Part shown: positions 1 through 8,483 of the stretch, one piece after another
How positions within the stretch are numbered: the first letter of the stretch is position 1
How the letters are laid out: each line of letters opens with the position of its first letter
Origin: Pseudohongiella spirulinae
GTDB lineage: Bacteria > Pseudomonadota > Gammaproteobacteria > Pseudomonadales > Pseudohongiellaceae
Direction of reading: 5' to 3'
Length of the DNA stretch: 64,000 nt
Assembly (NCBI RefSeq): GCF_001444425.1
Contig: NZ_CP013189.1
Coordinates: 496,001-560,000 of the forward strand
Notes under the pieces: model-generated
What the model saw: only the letters and a program-made list of their open reading frames with translations
What the model was told of the DNA's origin: nothing
Database searches by the model: none
Made by a program: the position numbers and the translations under genes

Positions 1-1
1 T

Positions 2-832
2 AACGATGGCTATGTGGTCACCAACTTCCACGTGATTCAGAATGCCTCGCGCGTCACCGTGACCTTGCAGGATGGCAGTGCCTGGGAGGCAGAACTGATT
101 GGGGTCGAGCCAGATAAGGATTTGGCAGTATTGCGGATTGACGCTCCGCGTGATCGCCTGGTACCAGTGGAGCTTGGGGATTCATCCGATCTGGAAGTGG
201 GTCGCAAAGTCATTGCCATTGGCAATCCCTTTGGTCTGGATACCACCTTGACCGTGGGTGTGGTCAGTGCGCTGGGGCGTGAAATAAACAGTGTGACGCG
301 GCGCCGTATTCGCGATGTGATTCAGACGGATGCGGCTATTAACCCTGGCAACTCCGGTGGCCCCTTGCTGAATTCCATTGGCCAGCTGATTGGCGTGAAT
401 ACGGCGATTTACAGTCCCAGCGGTGCCAGCTCGGGCATCGGATTCGCGATTCCGGTGAACACCGTGAAAAAGATTGTGCCGGAGCTCATTCAGTATGGGC
501 GGGTGCAGACCCCGACGCTGGGCATCAGCCTGTTCCCGCCGCAGTACGCTGACTATTATCGGCAGCGCTGGGGTCTTGAAGGTGTGATCGTACTGGACGT
601 GATTGAGGGTGCCAGCCCTGAGCGCGAGGGTATGCGCGGACTGACCGAAACCAACCGGGGCATCATTCTGGGCGATGTGATTACTGCGGTTGATGGCGTG
701 CCGGTTCGCAATGAGGATGATTTGCTGACGGTGCTGGAAAATCGCGAGGCAGGCGACGTGGTGGAAGTGTCCACCATGCGTGATAACCGTCGTCAGCGCT
801 ACCGGATTGAGCTGCAGGCCAGTCAGCGCTGA
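2..832 (+). CDS. HtrA/Deg-family serine protease, 5' end cut by window edge
   Basis: Periplasmic quality-control protease of the trypsin-like S1C family. The reading frame is open from base 2, so the N-terminus (signal or anchor, start of the protease domain) lies outside the window. The catalytic triad is visible: His in GYVVTNFHV, Asp in DKDLAVLRID and Ser in NPGNSGGPL. A single PDZ domain fills the last ~90 residues (LGISLF ... GDVITAVDGVPV) before the stop. One PDZ domain fits DegS-like or one-PDZ HtrA proteins better than two-PDZ DegP/DegQ, but the missing N-terminus prevents a choice between an anchored and a soluble form. It converges on yheS, with only 11 bases between the stops. Confidence 0.92.
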   Translation, partial: NDGYVVTNFHVIQNASRVTVTLQDGSAWEAELIGVEPDKDLAVLRIDAPRDRLVPVELGDSSDLEVGRKVIAIGNPFGLDTTLTVGVVSALGREINSVTRRRIRDVIQTDAAINPGNSGGPLLNSIGQLIGVNTAIYSPSGASSGIGFAIPVNTVKKIVPELIQYGRVQTPTLGISLFPPQYADYYRQRWGLEGVIVLDVIEGASPEREGMRGLTETNRGIILGDVITAVDGVPVRNEDDLLTVLENREAGDVVEVSTMRDNRRQRYRIELQASQR

Positions 833-843
833 TAATTGATCAG

Positions 844-2757
844 CTACTGTTCCAGCAGGGCGCTTTTCTCCAGCCAGGTATCTTCGGCCTGGCTGAGTTC
901 GGCTTTGCAATAACCCTGCTGCCGGATTAACTCAGCCAGTTCGTCTTTGCGTGAGTCTGTGTAAATATCCGGGTCAGCCAGGCGATTTTCCAGCGTTTGT
1001 AATTCAGTGCTGAGTTTGTCGATCGTCTTCTCCAGCGTGCGGATTTCGCGCTTGAGTGGTGCGACCTGCTCGCGCTGCAATGCTGCCTGGCGTCTGGCGT
1101 CTTTTTTGTCAGCGGCCGGTTTTTCTGGTGTTGAACCTGCATTATTGTCAGCGCCCGCCGAGGCTCCTGATGGTGGCGCAGATTGTTTATCCGCCTCACG
1201 CAGCCAGTTTGAATAATCATCCAGATCGCCGCTGAACTCTGCAAAGCGGCCATCGTGCACGGTATAAAATTCATCAACGGTGTTGGCCATCAGGTGCCGG
1301 TCGTGAGACACCAGCACCATGGCGCCCTCAAAACCCTGCAGAGCGACTGTCAACGCGTGTCGCATTTCCAGATCCAGGTGATTGGTGGGCTCGTCCAGCA
1401 ACAACACATTGGGTTTTTGCCAGACAATCAATGCCAGCGCCAGGCGGGCTTTTTCGCCACCTGAAAAATTGATGATGGGCTCGACAACCCGGTCGCCACG
1501 AAAGTCAAAACCACCCAGAAAATTGCGCACTTCCTGCTCGCGTACCTTTTCATCAACCTGCTGAATGAGCTGCATGGGGCTGGCACGCATGTCCATGACA
1601 TCCACCTGATGCTGGGCGAAATAACCGACTTTCAGATGTTTGGAAGCAACAATTTCACCGCCCAGCCAGGGCAGTTGTCCGGCCAGAGTTTTGAGCAGCG
1701 TGGACTTGCCCATGCCGTTAAAACCCAGCAGGCCGATGCTGGAGTTGTCCATGAGCTTCAGGCTGATATTTTTAACCAGCGGTTTGTTGTCATAACCGAT
1801 CACGGCTTTTTTAATGCTGAGCAGATCGCTGGCTGTCTGTGATGGTTTAAAGAATTCAAAGCGGAACGGAGAGTCAATATGTGCAGGTGCAATATCCTGC
1901 ATGCGCGCCAGCTCTTTCAGGCGGCTTTGTGCCTGCCTGGCCTTGCTGGCCTTGGCGCGGAAGCGTCGCACAAAATCTTCGATCTCGGCTTTGCGTCGCT
2001 GTTGTTTCTCCAGCGCCGCCTGTTGCTGTGCCAGCCGTTCGGCACGCTGTATTTCATAGGCGCTGAAGTTGCCGCGATACATAAACAGGTCTTTCTGCTC
2101 AAAGCTGATCACATGGTCGATAACCTTGTCCAGAAAACTGCGGTCGTGAGAAATCAACAGCAATGTGCCGGGGTAGCGGTTCAGCCACTGTTCCAGCCAG
2201 ATGGTGGCTTCCAGATCCAGGTGGTTGGTGGGTTCGTCCAGCAGCAACAGATCGGAGGGCGACATCAGTGCGGCGGCCAGGTTCAGACGAATGCGCCAGC
2301 CGCCGGAAAAAGAGCCGACCGGATTGTCGAATTCTTCTGTTTTGAAACCCAGGCCGGACAGCAATTGTTCCGCCCGGACGCGCACGCTGTAGCCGTCAAT
2401 TTTGTCCAGCTCATTGTGCAGCCGGGCAATTTCATGGCCGTCGTGGTCGGCCTCGGCTTTTTCCAGTGCAAGCTCTATCTGCCGAAACTGACTGTCACCG
2501 TCTATGACATGATCCAGTGCGGAGCAATCAGAACCCAGGGTCTCCTGTTTCATCCAGGCGCAGCGCAGCCCTTCTGGCATCTGCAGCTCACCTTCGTCCA
2601 GCGCTACCTGACCAGTCAGGCAGGCAAACAGGCTGGACTTGCCGGCCCCGTTGCGCCCGATGATGCCAGCCTTCTGGCCTTTGTGAATGGTCAGGCTGGC
2701 ACTTTCCAGCAGCACATGTTCGCCCCGCATCAGGCGGGCGTTAGTCAGATTGATCAT
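844..2757 (-). CDS. yheS: ABC-F family ATPase, YheS type
   Basis: Cytosolic ABC-F protein with two nucleotide-binding domains and no membrane segment; members bind the ribosomal E site and modulate translation. At 637 residues it matches the length I recall for E. coli YheS. The first Walker A (GRNGAGKSS) is near residue 35, followed by FSGGW and LLLDEPTNHLDLE. A charged coiled linker (RAERLAQQQAALEKQQRRKAE) carries the P-site tRNA interaction motif region. The second Walker A (GFNGMGKST) is near residue 345, with FSGGEKAR and a second DEPTNHLDLE. The C-terminal tail has a Ser/Ala-rich stretch and then a charged coiled coil. It is divergent from the two-component operon at 2853. Confidence 0.93.
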   Translation of the reverse strand: MINLTNARLMRGEHVLLESASLTIHKGQKAGIIGRNGAGKSSLFACLTGQVALDEGELQMPEGLRCAWMKQETLGSDCSALDHVIDGDSQFRQIELALEKAEADHDGHEIARLHNELDKIDGYSVRVRAEQLLSGLGFKTEEFDNPVGSFSGGWRIRLNLAAALMSPSDLLLLDEPTNHLDLEATIWLEQWLNRYPGTLLLISHDRSFLDKVIDHVISFEQKDLFMYRGNFSAYEIQRAERLAQQQAALEKQQRRKAEIEDFVRRFRAKASKARQAQSRLKELARMQDIAPAHIDSPFRFEFFKPSQTASDLLSIKKAVIGYDNKPLVKNISLKLMDNSSIGLLGFNGMGKSTLLKTLAGQLPWLGGEIVASKHLKVGYFAQHQVDVMDMRASPMQLIQQVDEKVREQEVRNFLGGFDFRGDRVVEPIINFSGGEKARLALALIVWQKPNVLLLDEPTNHLDLEMRHALTVALQGFEGAMVLVSHDRHLMANTVDEFYTVHDGRFAEFSGDLDDYSNWLREADKQSAPPSGASAGADNNAGSTPEKPAADKKDARRQAALQREQVAPLKREIRTLEKTIDKLSTELQTLENRLADPDIYTDSRKDELAELIRQQGYCKAELSQAEDTWLEKSALLEQ

Positions 2758-2852
2758 GATTAGAATCGGGTTTGTCAGCTAAAGCTGCTATTATAAGCCA
2801 GCTCGTCCACTCTGATTGATTTATCCGGAGCAAATTCGTAAACTTCAGCGCT

Positions 2853-3554
2853 ATGAAACAGATACTGATCATTGATGATGACGAAAAACTTGGCCAGCTG
2901 CTCACACAGTATCTGGAACGCTACGATATGCAGGTTACTGTAGCACATACCCCGAGCAAAGGCTTTGAGGCCCTGAAGCGATCCAAGCCGGATCTGTTGA
3001 TTCTGGATGTCATGTTGCCGGAAAAAGACGGCTTCGAAATCTGCCGGGAAATTCGTGCTAAATCCGCCGTCTACGGTCATCTGCCGATTATGATGCTGAC
3101 GGCTCACGGTGAGGTGACAGATCGTATTGTCGGTCTGGAGCTCGGTGCCGACGACTACCTGCCCAAGCCGTTTGAGCCACGTGAACTGGTGGCGCGCATT
3201 ACCAATATTCTGCGCCGTGCCGGCGATGATACCCGACCCAGTAGTGAGTTGCCGGCCATTGAAGGACTGGAGGTCGACACCTCAAGACGCACCGTACACC
3301 TGGATGGCGAACTGGTCGAGCTGACCACCATGGAATATGAATTATTGGTGCTGTTCATGCAGTCACCCAATAAAACCTTTACCCGCGATGAATTGATGAA
3401 CAGGCTGCGCGGTATCGATGCTGAATTGTTTTCTCGTGCTGTGGATACACTGGTCAGCCGTCTGCGTCACAAGCTCAAAGACACCTCCAAAACGCCCCGC
3501 TTTATCAAAACAGTCTGGGGGCGTGGGTACACGTTTGTCGGCCAGTTAAAATGA
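2853..3554 (+). CDS. OmpR/PhoB-family response regulator
   Basis: DNA-binding response regulator of 233 residues. The receiver domain (about 1-120) has the acidic pocket IIDDDEK, the phospho-acceptor Asp52 in LLILDVMLPEKDG, Thr in MMLTAHG and Lys in YLPKPFEP. The C-terminal winged helix (about 135-230) has the OmpR signature VDTLVSRLRHKL and ends KTVWGRGYTFVG. Its stop overlaps the start of the next gene by 4 bases, so regulator and kinase are translationally coupled. The overall architecture resembles RstA/CpxR-type regulators, but the signal and target genes cannot be read from the sequence, so no symbol is given. Confidence 0.93.
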   Translation: MKQILIIDDDEKLGQLLTQYLERYDMQVTVAHTPSKGFEALKRSKPDLLILDVMLPEKDGFEICREIRAKSAVYGHLPIMMLTAHGEVTDRIVGLELGADDYLPKPFEPRELVARITNILRRAGDDTRPSSELPAIEGLEVDTSRRTVHLDGELVELTTMEYELLVLFMQSPNKTFTRDELMNRLRGIDAELFSRAVDTLVSRLRHKLKDTSKTPRFIKTVWGRGYTFVGQLK

Positions 3555-4861
3555 AGCTGAGACTGCCGAAGATCACCGGATCGTTGTATTTCCGGCTCTT
3601 TTTGATCTTTTCGGGCACTGTTATTTTCTTCCTGATAACCATTACCCTGTCCCTGCGCCAGATTGACGAGAACTGGCGTCGTGAGCGTCTGAACCCGCTG
3701 CCAGTGTTTTATCTGGACAACGTGCGGCTGATCATCGACGCTATTGGCATTCCACCAAACCTGGAGCGGGCGGCGCAGCTCGCCGAAGACCTGTCACTCA
3801 CTATCATTATCCGCAGCCCCTATATCAACTGGCAGTCAGATGACCAGTCGGATCTGGATATTTCCTCTGCGGTTTTTGTGCGCACCCTGTCCGAAGAAGC
3901 GGAAATGCTGGCGGTCGGCAGTGAGCAGGTGATTCGGGTGGCACGCGGCGGATACGAATATTTTCTGAACAGAAAGGCACCGTCACTCAGTGATTACGAC
4001 TACGCAGTGGTCTACATCGGGCTGGGCTTTGCCATATTCATCCTGCTGTCCAACTACCTGCTGGTACAGCGATTGATGGATCCGGTGCGACGGTTGAGGC
4101 AAGGTGCCGAAAAAATCTGCGAGGGAGACCTGGGCTACCGCGTGGAAGTCACCCGCAGTGACGAGTTGGGAGAGCTGACAGAAAGTATCAATCACATGGC
4201 CGATTCCCTGCAGTCGATGCTGGAAGCCAAACGTCAGCTCCTGTTGGCGATCAGTCATGAATTGCGCACGCCGGTTACACGCGCCAAGCTTCAGCTTGAG
4301 TTCATGGAAGATAATGATCTGAAAGAAACCCTGCGCGATGATATCAATGAGATTGACCTCCTCATTTCGGATCTGATTGAGGCGGAAAGACTCAGTACCC
4401 AACACTCGGCATTGATTACCGACGATGTGGATTTTGCTGACTATATCCAGATGCTGGCGCAGCAATATCAGGATTACGAAGGGGGCCTGGAGCTGCGATT
4501 GCCGGACGAAGACCGCGCCATGCATATTGATAAACTGCGTTTACGCCTGTTGTTTGCCAATATCGTGAATAATGCAATCCGACATGGACGAAATCGGCCT
4601 GTCACGGTGAATGTCAGCTTTAACGCATTCGAAGCCGTTTTACAGATCTGTGATCAGGGTGAGGGTATTTCTGCGGAACACCTGAAACATGTGAGCGAGC
4701 CGTTTTACCGGGTCGACAACTCGCGCACACGCAATACCGGCGGGTTTGGTCTGGGCCTTTATCTGTGCAACCTGATTGCCGAGGCTCACGGAGGCCGCAT
4801 GTTGATTGACAGCACGCCCGGCAAAGGGACGTGCGTCAGTATCTTTCTGCCACTTACCTAA
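3551..4861 (+). CDS. Two-component sensor histidine kinase
   Basis: Inner-membrane sensor kinase of 436 residues, partner of the regulator just upstream (ATGA overlap). TM1 is at about 12-33, a compact periplasmic sensor region at about 35-150, TM2 at about 150-172, then a HAMP linker (LMDPVRRLRQGAEKI). The dimerisation domain has the phospho-acceptor His236 in ISHELRTPVTRAKLQ. The HATPase domain has an N box (NIVNNAIRHG), G1 (DQGEGIS), an F box and G2 (GGFGLGLYL). Length and topology fit the RstB/CpxA/EnvZ group. The ~115-residue periplasmic domain has no motif that tells me the ligand. Confidence 0.93.
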   Translation: MKLRLPKITGSLYFRLFLIFSGTVIFFLITITLSLRQIDENWRRERLNPLPVFYLDNVRLIIDAIGIPPNLERAAQLAEDLSLTIIIRSPYINWQSDDQSDLDISSAVFVRTLSEEAEMLAVGSEQVIRVARGGYEYFLNRKAPSLSDYDYAVVYIGLGFAIFILLSNYLLVQRLMDPVRRLRQGAEKICEGDLGYRVEVTRSDELGELTESINHMADSLQSMLEAKRQLLLAISHELRTPVTRAKLQLEFMEDNDLKETLRDDINEIDLLISDLIEAERLSTQHSALITDDVDFADYIQMLAQQYQDYEGGLELRLPDEDRAMHIDKLRLRLLFANIVNNAIRHGRNRPVTVNVSFNAFEAVLQICDQGEGISAEHLKHVSEPFYRVDNSRTRNTGGFGLGLYLCNLIAEAHGGRMLIDSTPGKGTCVSIFLPLT

Positions 4862-4873
4862 GCTTATCTACCC

Positions 4874-4921
4874 GGATCGGAGTTCCGATCCCGGCTACCG
4901 GGGCTGCTGTTTAAGCAGCCC
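4874..4921. terminator. Convergent hairpin pair between kinase and GldG-like gene
   Basis: Two inverted repeats sit between converging stops: GGATCGGA/TCCGATCC at 4874-4891 with a 2-base gap, and GGGCTGCT/AGCAGCCC at 4901-4921 around a 5-base loop. The second includes the stop codon of the minus-strand gene. Neither has a strong T-run, so a bidirectional terminator is an inference from position and stem quality. Confidence 0.4.
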
Positions 4922-6857
4922 GGCCGAGCGCGCGTCGACGTCGTGAACGCATCAGGGTGGCGGTCAGTACGCCAATAATCAACAGCACCGGAATCAACCA
5001 GGTATTGATGGTTTTGAGGATGGTGCCCAGTCGGTCGATTTCCTGATTCAACTGGAATTGCACATCGCGCAGCTCACGGCGGGTTTCCAGTTGCAGTTGC
5101 AGGAAACGCTCAATTTCCGCTTCCTGCTCCGGTGAAATGCTGGTGGCACCTTCCTGGTTGAGCGCTGTCAATTGCTGCTCAGTTTCTGACAGTCGCTGTA
5201 GCAGTCGTGTTTCTTCGGCACGCAGGCGCTCATCCGCTTCGCGCTGCAGAGCAAGTACACGCGTGAAGGGGCGCGCGTAACGACCGCGGCTGCGGATGTT
5301 GACCAGTGCGGTGGTGCCGCTCAGGTTGTCCAGCGCGTTGATGACAAAATCACCGTTGCTGGCGAATGCGTTAATGACGCGCTGTCCCAGAACCTGTTGT
5401 GATTGCGCCCACATGCGATCAGCCAGTACGTCTGTATCGGCCACCACAATCACCGCAATATCGCCCAGAGATTCACTCAGGTGCTCAGCGGCCGGGCTGG
5501 CTTGCTGTGCCTCGGCGTCAGTTGTATCGCTGCTGTCCTGAGCATTGTCACCAGATGCCTCTGTAGTCACTTCGGTCGCCAAACCGTCCGGGAAGGCCGA
5601 GCGAGCCCGGCCGGAAACGCGGGCAGCCAGGGTGCGGACCTGCTCTTCCGACACAAACTCATCGATCAATAGTGTCGGGTCGCCCATTTCACTGAAAAAG
5701 CCGGTGCCCATCAGCATGGTCTGATTGGTGGTCTGAATCAGCGGCTCAAAGGTGGTGCTGGCGCCTTCGGCCGGTTGTAGCGTGCCGACCGATGACATGT
5801 TCATGACTTCCAGTTGGCCACTGACGATATCATTGGCAAATCCGCTGCGCTGGATACCCAGCATGCCATAGTGAGCCACCGGACGCTGGCCTTGCTGTAG
5901 TGTCACGTAGAGTGCCAATTCACGATCGGTGACAACCTGAGTCGGGTCGTAATCAATGCCCCAGGCCTGAAGCAGATCAGGCATGTCAGAGGCCATGGTG
6001 TCACGAAAACCACCGCCACTCATGGCTATCTGGGTCTGGGTGTCCGAGTTGGGATCGACAAATACCATAGCTCGGCCGCCGCCCAGCACAAACTGATCAA
6101 TGGCATACAGGGTTTGTTCAGGCAATTCCTGCGGGTGTACGACCAGCAGGATATCGATGTCTTCGTCGATCTGCGCGGTGTCGTCATCCAGGCGGCGCAC
6201 GTCATACATATAGCGCACAGTGTCCATAAAGGCCCAGGGACGGGTTGCCTGATTGGTGGCGGGATTAAAGCCACCGTCGATATCCAGGGTGGTGATAACA
6301 CCGACAATAGTCGGGTCCGGATTGATCACCCGGGTAATCAGGCGGGCAAACTCGTACTCGAGAAACTCTTCCTGATCCGGGCGGATCAGCGGAATGGTGT
6401 CGAATACGCCGCGATCTTCCTCTGTTACAGTCGCCGGATCAGCAGCCACGACACCAAAATAGACAGATTCCCGGCCCTGCGCCAGCGGCACGGGCTGAAT
6501 GCCGAACTCGGTCGCCAGGTCTTCCTCGGCAGAAAAAGGTGCCGGGTCGACGATTTCCAGCGACAGATTGCCATTGCTGGCAATCACCAGCTCGCGCAGC
6601 ATTTCCTGCACGCGCATGCCATAGGTGCGAACCTGTGGCACTTCAGAGGCGGCTTCTTCAGAATAGAAGAAAGTCAGTTCGACAGGTCGATCCAGGTTGG
6701 CGACGATGTCCCGTGTGGCATCGGCCAGGGTGTAAAGATTATCCTGGGTCAGATCAATACGCAGGCGCGGCAGGTTGCTGATCAGGACAATGGCAATCAA
6801 TAGACCGACAGCAATGGCTGCCAGGCCGGCGGGCGAATAAAATGCTTTGTGCTTCAT
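4911..6857 (-). CDS. GldG-like ABC system auxiliary protein
   Basis: Membrane-anchored periplasmic subunit of a Gld-type ABC system, 648 residues. TM1 is at about 12-30 and a C-terminal TM at about 615-635, followed by an Arg-rich cytoplasmic tail (MRSRRRRALGR). The intervening region is the ABC-type uncharacterised transport domain shared with GldG (DLTQDNLYTLADATRDI, ELTFFYS, YEFARLITRVINPD, DILLVVHPQELPE, FVLGGGRAMVFVDPN). A low-complexity Asp/Ser/Thr/Ala stretch at about residues 430-460 looks like a disordered insertion, and a Glu/Gln-rich coiled coil precedes TM2. It follows the permease by 12 bases with a GGAG ribosome site. GldG is named for Bacteroidetes gliding; its role in Proteobacteria is not established. 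Confidence 0.85.
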   Translation of the reverse strand: MKHKAFYSPAGLAAIAVGLLIAIVLISNLPRLRIDLTQDNLYTLADATRDIVANLDRPVELTFFYSEEAASEVPQVRTYGMRVQEMLRELVIASNGNLSLEIVDPAPFSAEEDLATEFGIQPVPLAQGRESVYFGVVAADPATVTEEDRGVFDTIPLIRPDQEEFLEYEFARLITRVINPDPTIVGVITTLDIDGGFNPATNQATRPWAFMDTVRYMYDVRRLDDDTAQIDEDIDILLVVHPQELPEQTLYAIDQFVLGGGRAMVFVDPNSDTQTQIAMSGGGFRDTMASDMPDLLQAWGIDYDPTQVVTDRELALYVTLQQGQRPVAHYGMLGIQRSGFANDIVSGQLEVMNMSSVGTLQPAEGASTTFEPLIQTTNQTMLMGTGFFSEMGDPTLLIDEFVSEEQVRTLAARVSGRARSAFPDGLATEVTTEASGDNAQDSSDTTDAEAQQASPAAEHLSESLGDIAVIVVADTDVLADRMWAQSQQVLGQRVINAFASNGDFVINALDNLSGTTALVNIRSRGRYARPFTRVLALQREADERLRAEETRLLQRLSETEQQLTALNQEGATSISPEQEAEIERFLQLQLETRRELRDVQFQLNQEIDRLGTILKTINTWLIPVLLIIGVLTATLMRSRRRRALGRAA

Positions 6858-6869
6858 GGCCGGCTGCTC

Positions 6870-7616
6870 CTAGTTGGCTTTCTTGATTTCGATGACGATG
6901 GCTGAGGCGGTCAGCCAGGCGGCAATCACGGCTGCAAAAAACAGCATGTCGCGGATATCCAGCACGCCTTTGCTGATCGCATCAAAGTGCGTCAGGAAGC
7001 TCAGGCCGGCAATGGCGTTGATCAGCACATCCGGTGCCCAGCCAGAGAAAGCGTTGAGCACGATGGCGGAGCCGGAGGCCACAAAGGCAAAACAGATTGC
7101 CACGGTCAGAATGAAGGCGATGACCGCATTGCGGGTCATGGCCGACATGCAGGAACCAATGGCCAGAAAACCACCGGCCATCAGCCAGCTGCCAATGTAG
7201 GCGGCCAGAATCACACCATTATCCGGATCACCCAGGTAATTGACGGTAATCCATACCGGGAAGGTCAACAGTAGGGCGATACCACTGAGCATCCAGGCCG
7301 CCAGAAACTTGCCCAGCACTGCATCGCGCAGATTGATCGGAAGTGTCATCAGCAGCTCAATGGTGCCGCTTTTGCGCTCATCGGCCCACAGTCCCATGGC
7401 CAGCGCCGGGATCATGAACAGATACAGCCAGGGGTGGAAGCTGAAAAATGGCTGCAGGTCGGCCTGGCCACGGATAAAAAAGCCGCCCAGGTCGAAGGTG
7501 GCAATGCCGTTCATCACCAGAAATATCACAATGAAGACGTAGGCAAGCGGTGTGCTGAAGTAAGCGGCCAGCTCACGTTTGAAAATAATGCCGGTTTTGC
7601 CAGTTAAGGATGTCAT
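6870..7616 (-). CDS. GldF-like ABC permease (ABC-2 type)
   Basis: Polytopic inner-membrane permease of 248 residues with about six hydrophobic segments. The N-terminal IIFKRELAAYFSTPLAYVFI, then ALAMGLWADERKSGTIELLMTLPI and a TM-rich C-terminal half, are typical of the ABC2_membrane_2/GldF family. Its ATG overlaps the stop of the ATPase gene (ATGA), and the GldG-like subunit follows, so the three genes form one transport operon. The substrate is unknown. Confidence 0.87.
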   Translation of the reverse strand: MTSLTGKTGIIFKRELAAYFSTPLAYVFIVIFLVMNGIATFDLGGFFIRGQADLQPFFSFHPWLYLFMIPALAMGLWADERKSGTIELLMTLPINLRDAVLGKFLAAWMLSGIALLLTFPVWITVNYLGDPDNGVILAAYIGSWLMAGGFLAIGSCMSAMTRNAVIAFILTVAICFAFVASGSAIVLNAFSGWAPDVLINAIAGLSFLTHFDAISKGVLDIRDMLFFAAVIAAWLTASAIVIEIKKAN

Positions 7617-8368
7617 ACGCGGGCCTCCTGCTCGGTCACGCTGCGGAAGAAGGCCTCCAGTCGGCCAGGGGCGGACTGCACTTCAACGTGACTGCTCTCC
7701 GGCGCCTGCGCCTCCAGCTCGGCGGGTGTGCCATCAGCCACAATGCGCCCGTTGGCGATAATAATGGCGCGGGTGCAGACAGCACTGACTTCTTCCAGTA
7801 TATGGGTGGAAACAATGACAATTTTATCTTTGGCCAGATTGCGGATCAGTTGCCGCACATGGTGCTTCTGGTTGGGATCCAGACCGTCGGTGGGTTCGTC
7901 CAGGATCAAGACCTTGGGGTCGTGCAGAATGGCCTGAGCCAGACCCACGCGGCGCTTGAAGCCTTTGGATAGTGTGTCGATGGTCTGCTCGCAGACGCTG
8001 CCCAGGTCGACGTCATTAATGACTTTTTCCACCCGCCGCAGTCGTTCTTCTCCGGTAAAGCCACGCACTTCGGCGATAAATTCCAGAAACTTCAACACGG
8101 TCATGTCCGGGTAGCTGGGTGCGCCCTCCGGCAGGTAGCCGATCAGTTGCTTGGCCGCCAGCGGATCGGTGGCGACATCGTGACCATCAATCGTGACGGT
8201 GCCAGATGTGGGTGCCAGAAAACCGGTGATAATTTTCATGGTGGTGGATTTGCCGGCGCCGTTCGGGCCCAGAAATCCCAGAACTTCGCCTTCGGCAACC
8301 GTGAAACTGAGGTCGTCCACGGCCGTGAAATGCTCAAATTTCCTGGTTATGTGACTGATTTCAATCAT
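7613..8368 (-). CDS. GldA-like ABC transporter ATP-binding protein
   Basis: Cytoplasmic ATPase of the Gld-type exporter. Walker A is GPNGAGKSTT and Walker B is VLILDEPTDGLDP. The signature reads LSKGFKRRVGLAQA, the degenerate LSxG form common in the GldA/NatA/CcmA group, followed by a His switch (STHILEE). I take the start at ATG 8368 (MIEISHITRKF): an in-frame upstream extension to 8443 adds 25 residues unlike any ABC N-terminus, whereas MIEI begins the usual first strand. It is first in the three-gene operon. A hairpin at 8442-8473 separates it from ntrC upstream. Confidence 0.88.
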   Translation of the reverse strand: MIEISHITRKFEHFTAVDDLSFTVAEGEVLGFLGPNGAGKSTTMKIITGFLAPTSGTVTIDGHDVATDPLAAKQLIGYLPEGAPSYPDMTVLKFLEFIAEVRGFTGEERLRRVEKVINDVDLGSVCEQTIDTLSKGFKRRVGLAQAILHDPKVLILDEPTDGLDPNQKHHVRQLIRNLAKDKIVIVSTHILEEVSAVCTRAIIIANGRIVADGTPAELEAQAPESSHVEVQSAPGRLEAFFRSVTEQEARV

Positions 8369-8441
8369 ATTGTTATTTGCCTGTCGAAAGTTGCGGGGCA
8401 GTCGTTGATCGGCAAATATAGGGGTGTGGGGGGGATTTTTC

Positions 8442-8473
8442 AACCTGCCACCGCTGTGCTTGTGTGGCAGGTT
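8442..8473 (-). terminator. Hairpin downstream of ntrC
   Basis: AACCTGCCAC at 8442-8451 pairs perfectly with GTGGCAGGTT at 8464-8473 around a 12-base loop, just after the ntrC stop. On the transcribed strand it is followed by TGAAAAATCC rather than a U-run, so termination would be weak or factor-assisted. It may insulate ntrC from the Gld-type operon. Confidence 0.45.
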
Positions 8474-8483
8474 GTGACGAAGT

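Noticed and set aside
182..910. 242-codon minus-strand frame
   Set aside because: Antisense to the HtrA protease whose catalytic triad and PDZ domain are clear on the plus strand.
1879..2763. 294-codon plus-strand frame
   Set aside because: It runs wholly antisense to yheS, has no recognisable domain, and its residue pattern (Gln/Val/Ala-rich) is that of a shadow frame of a conserved gene.
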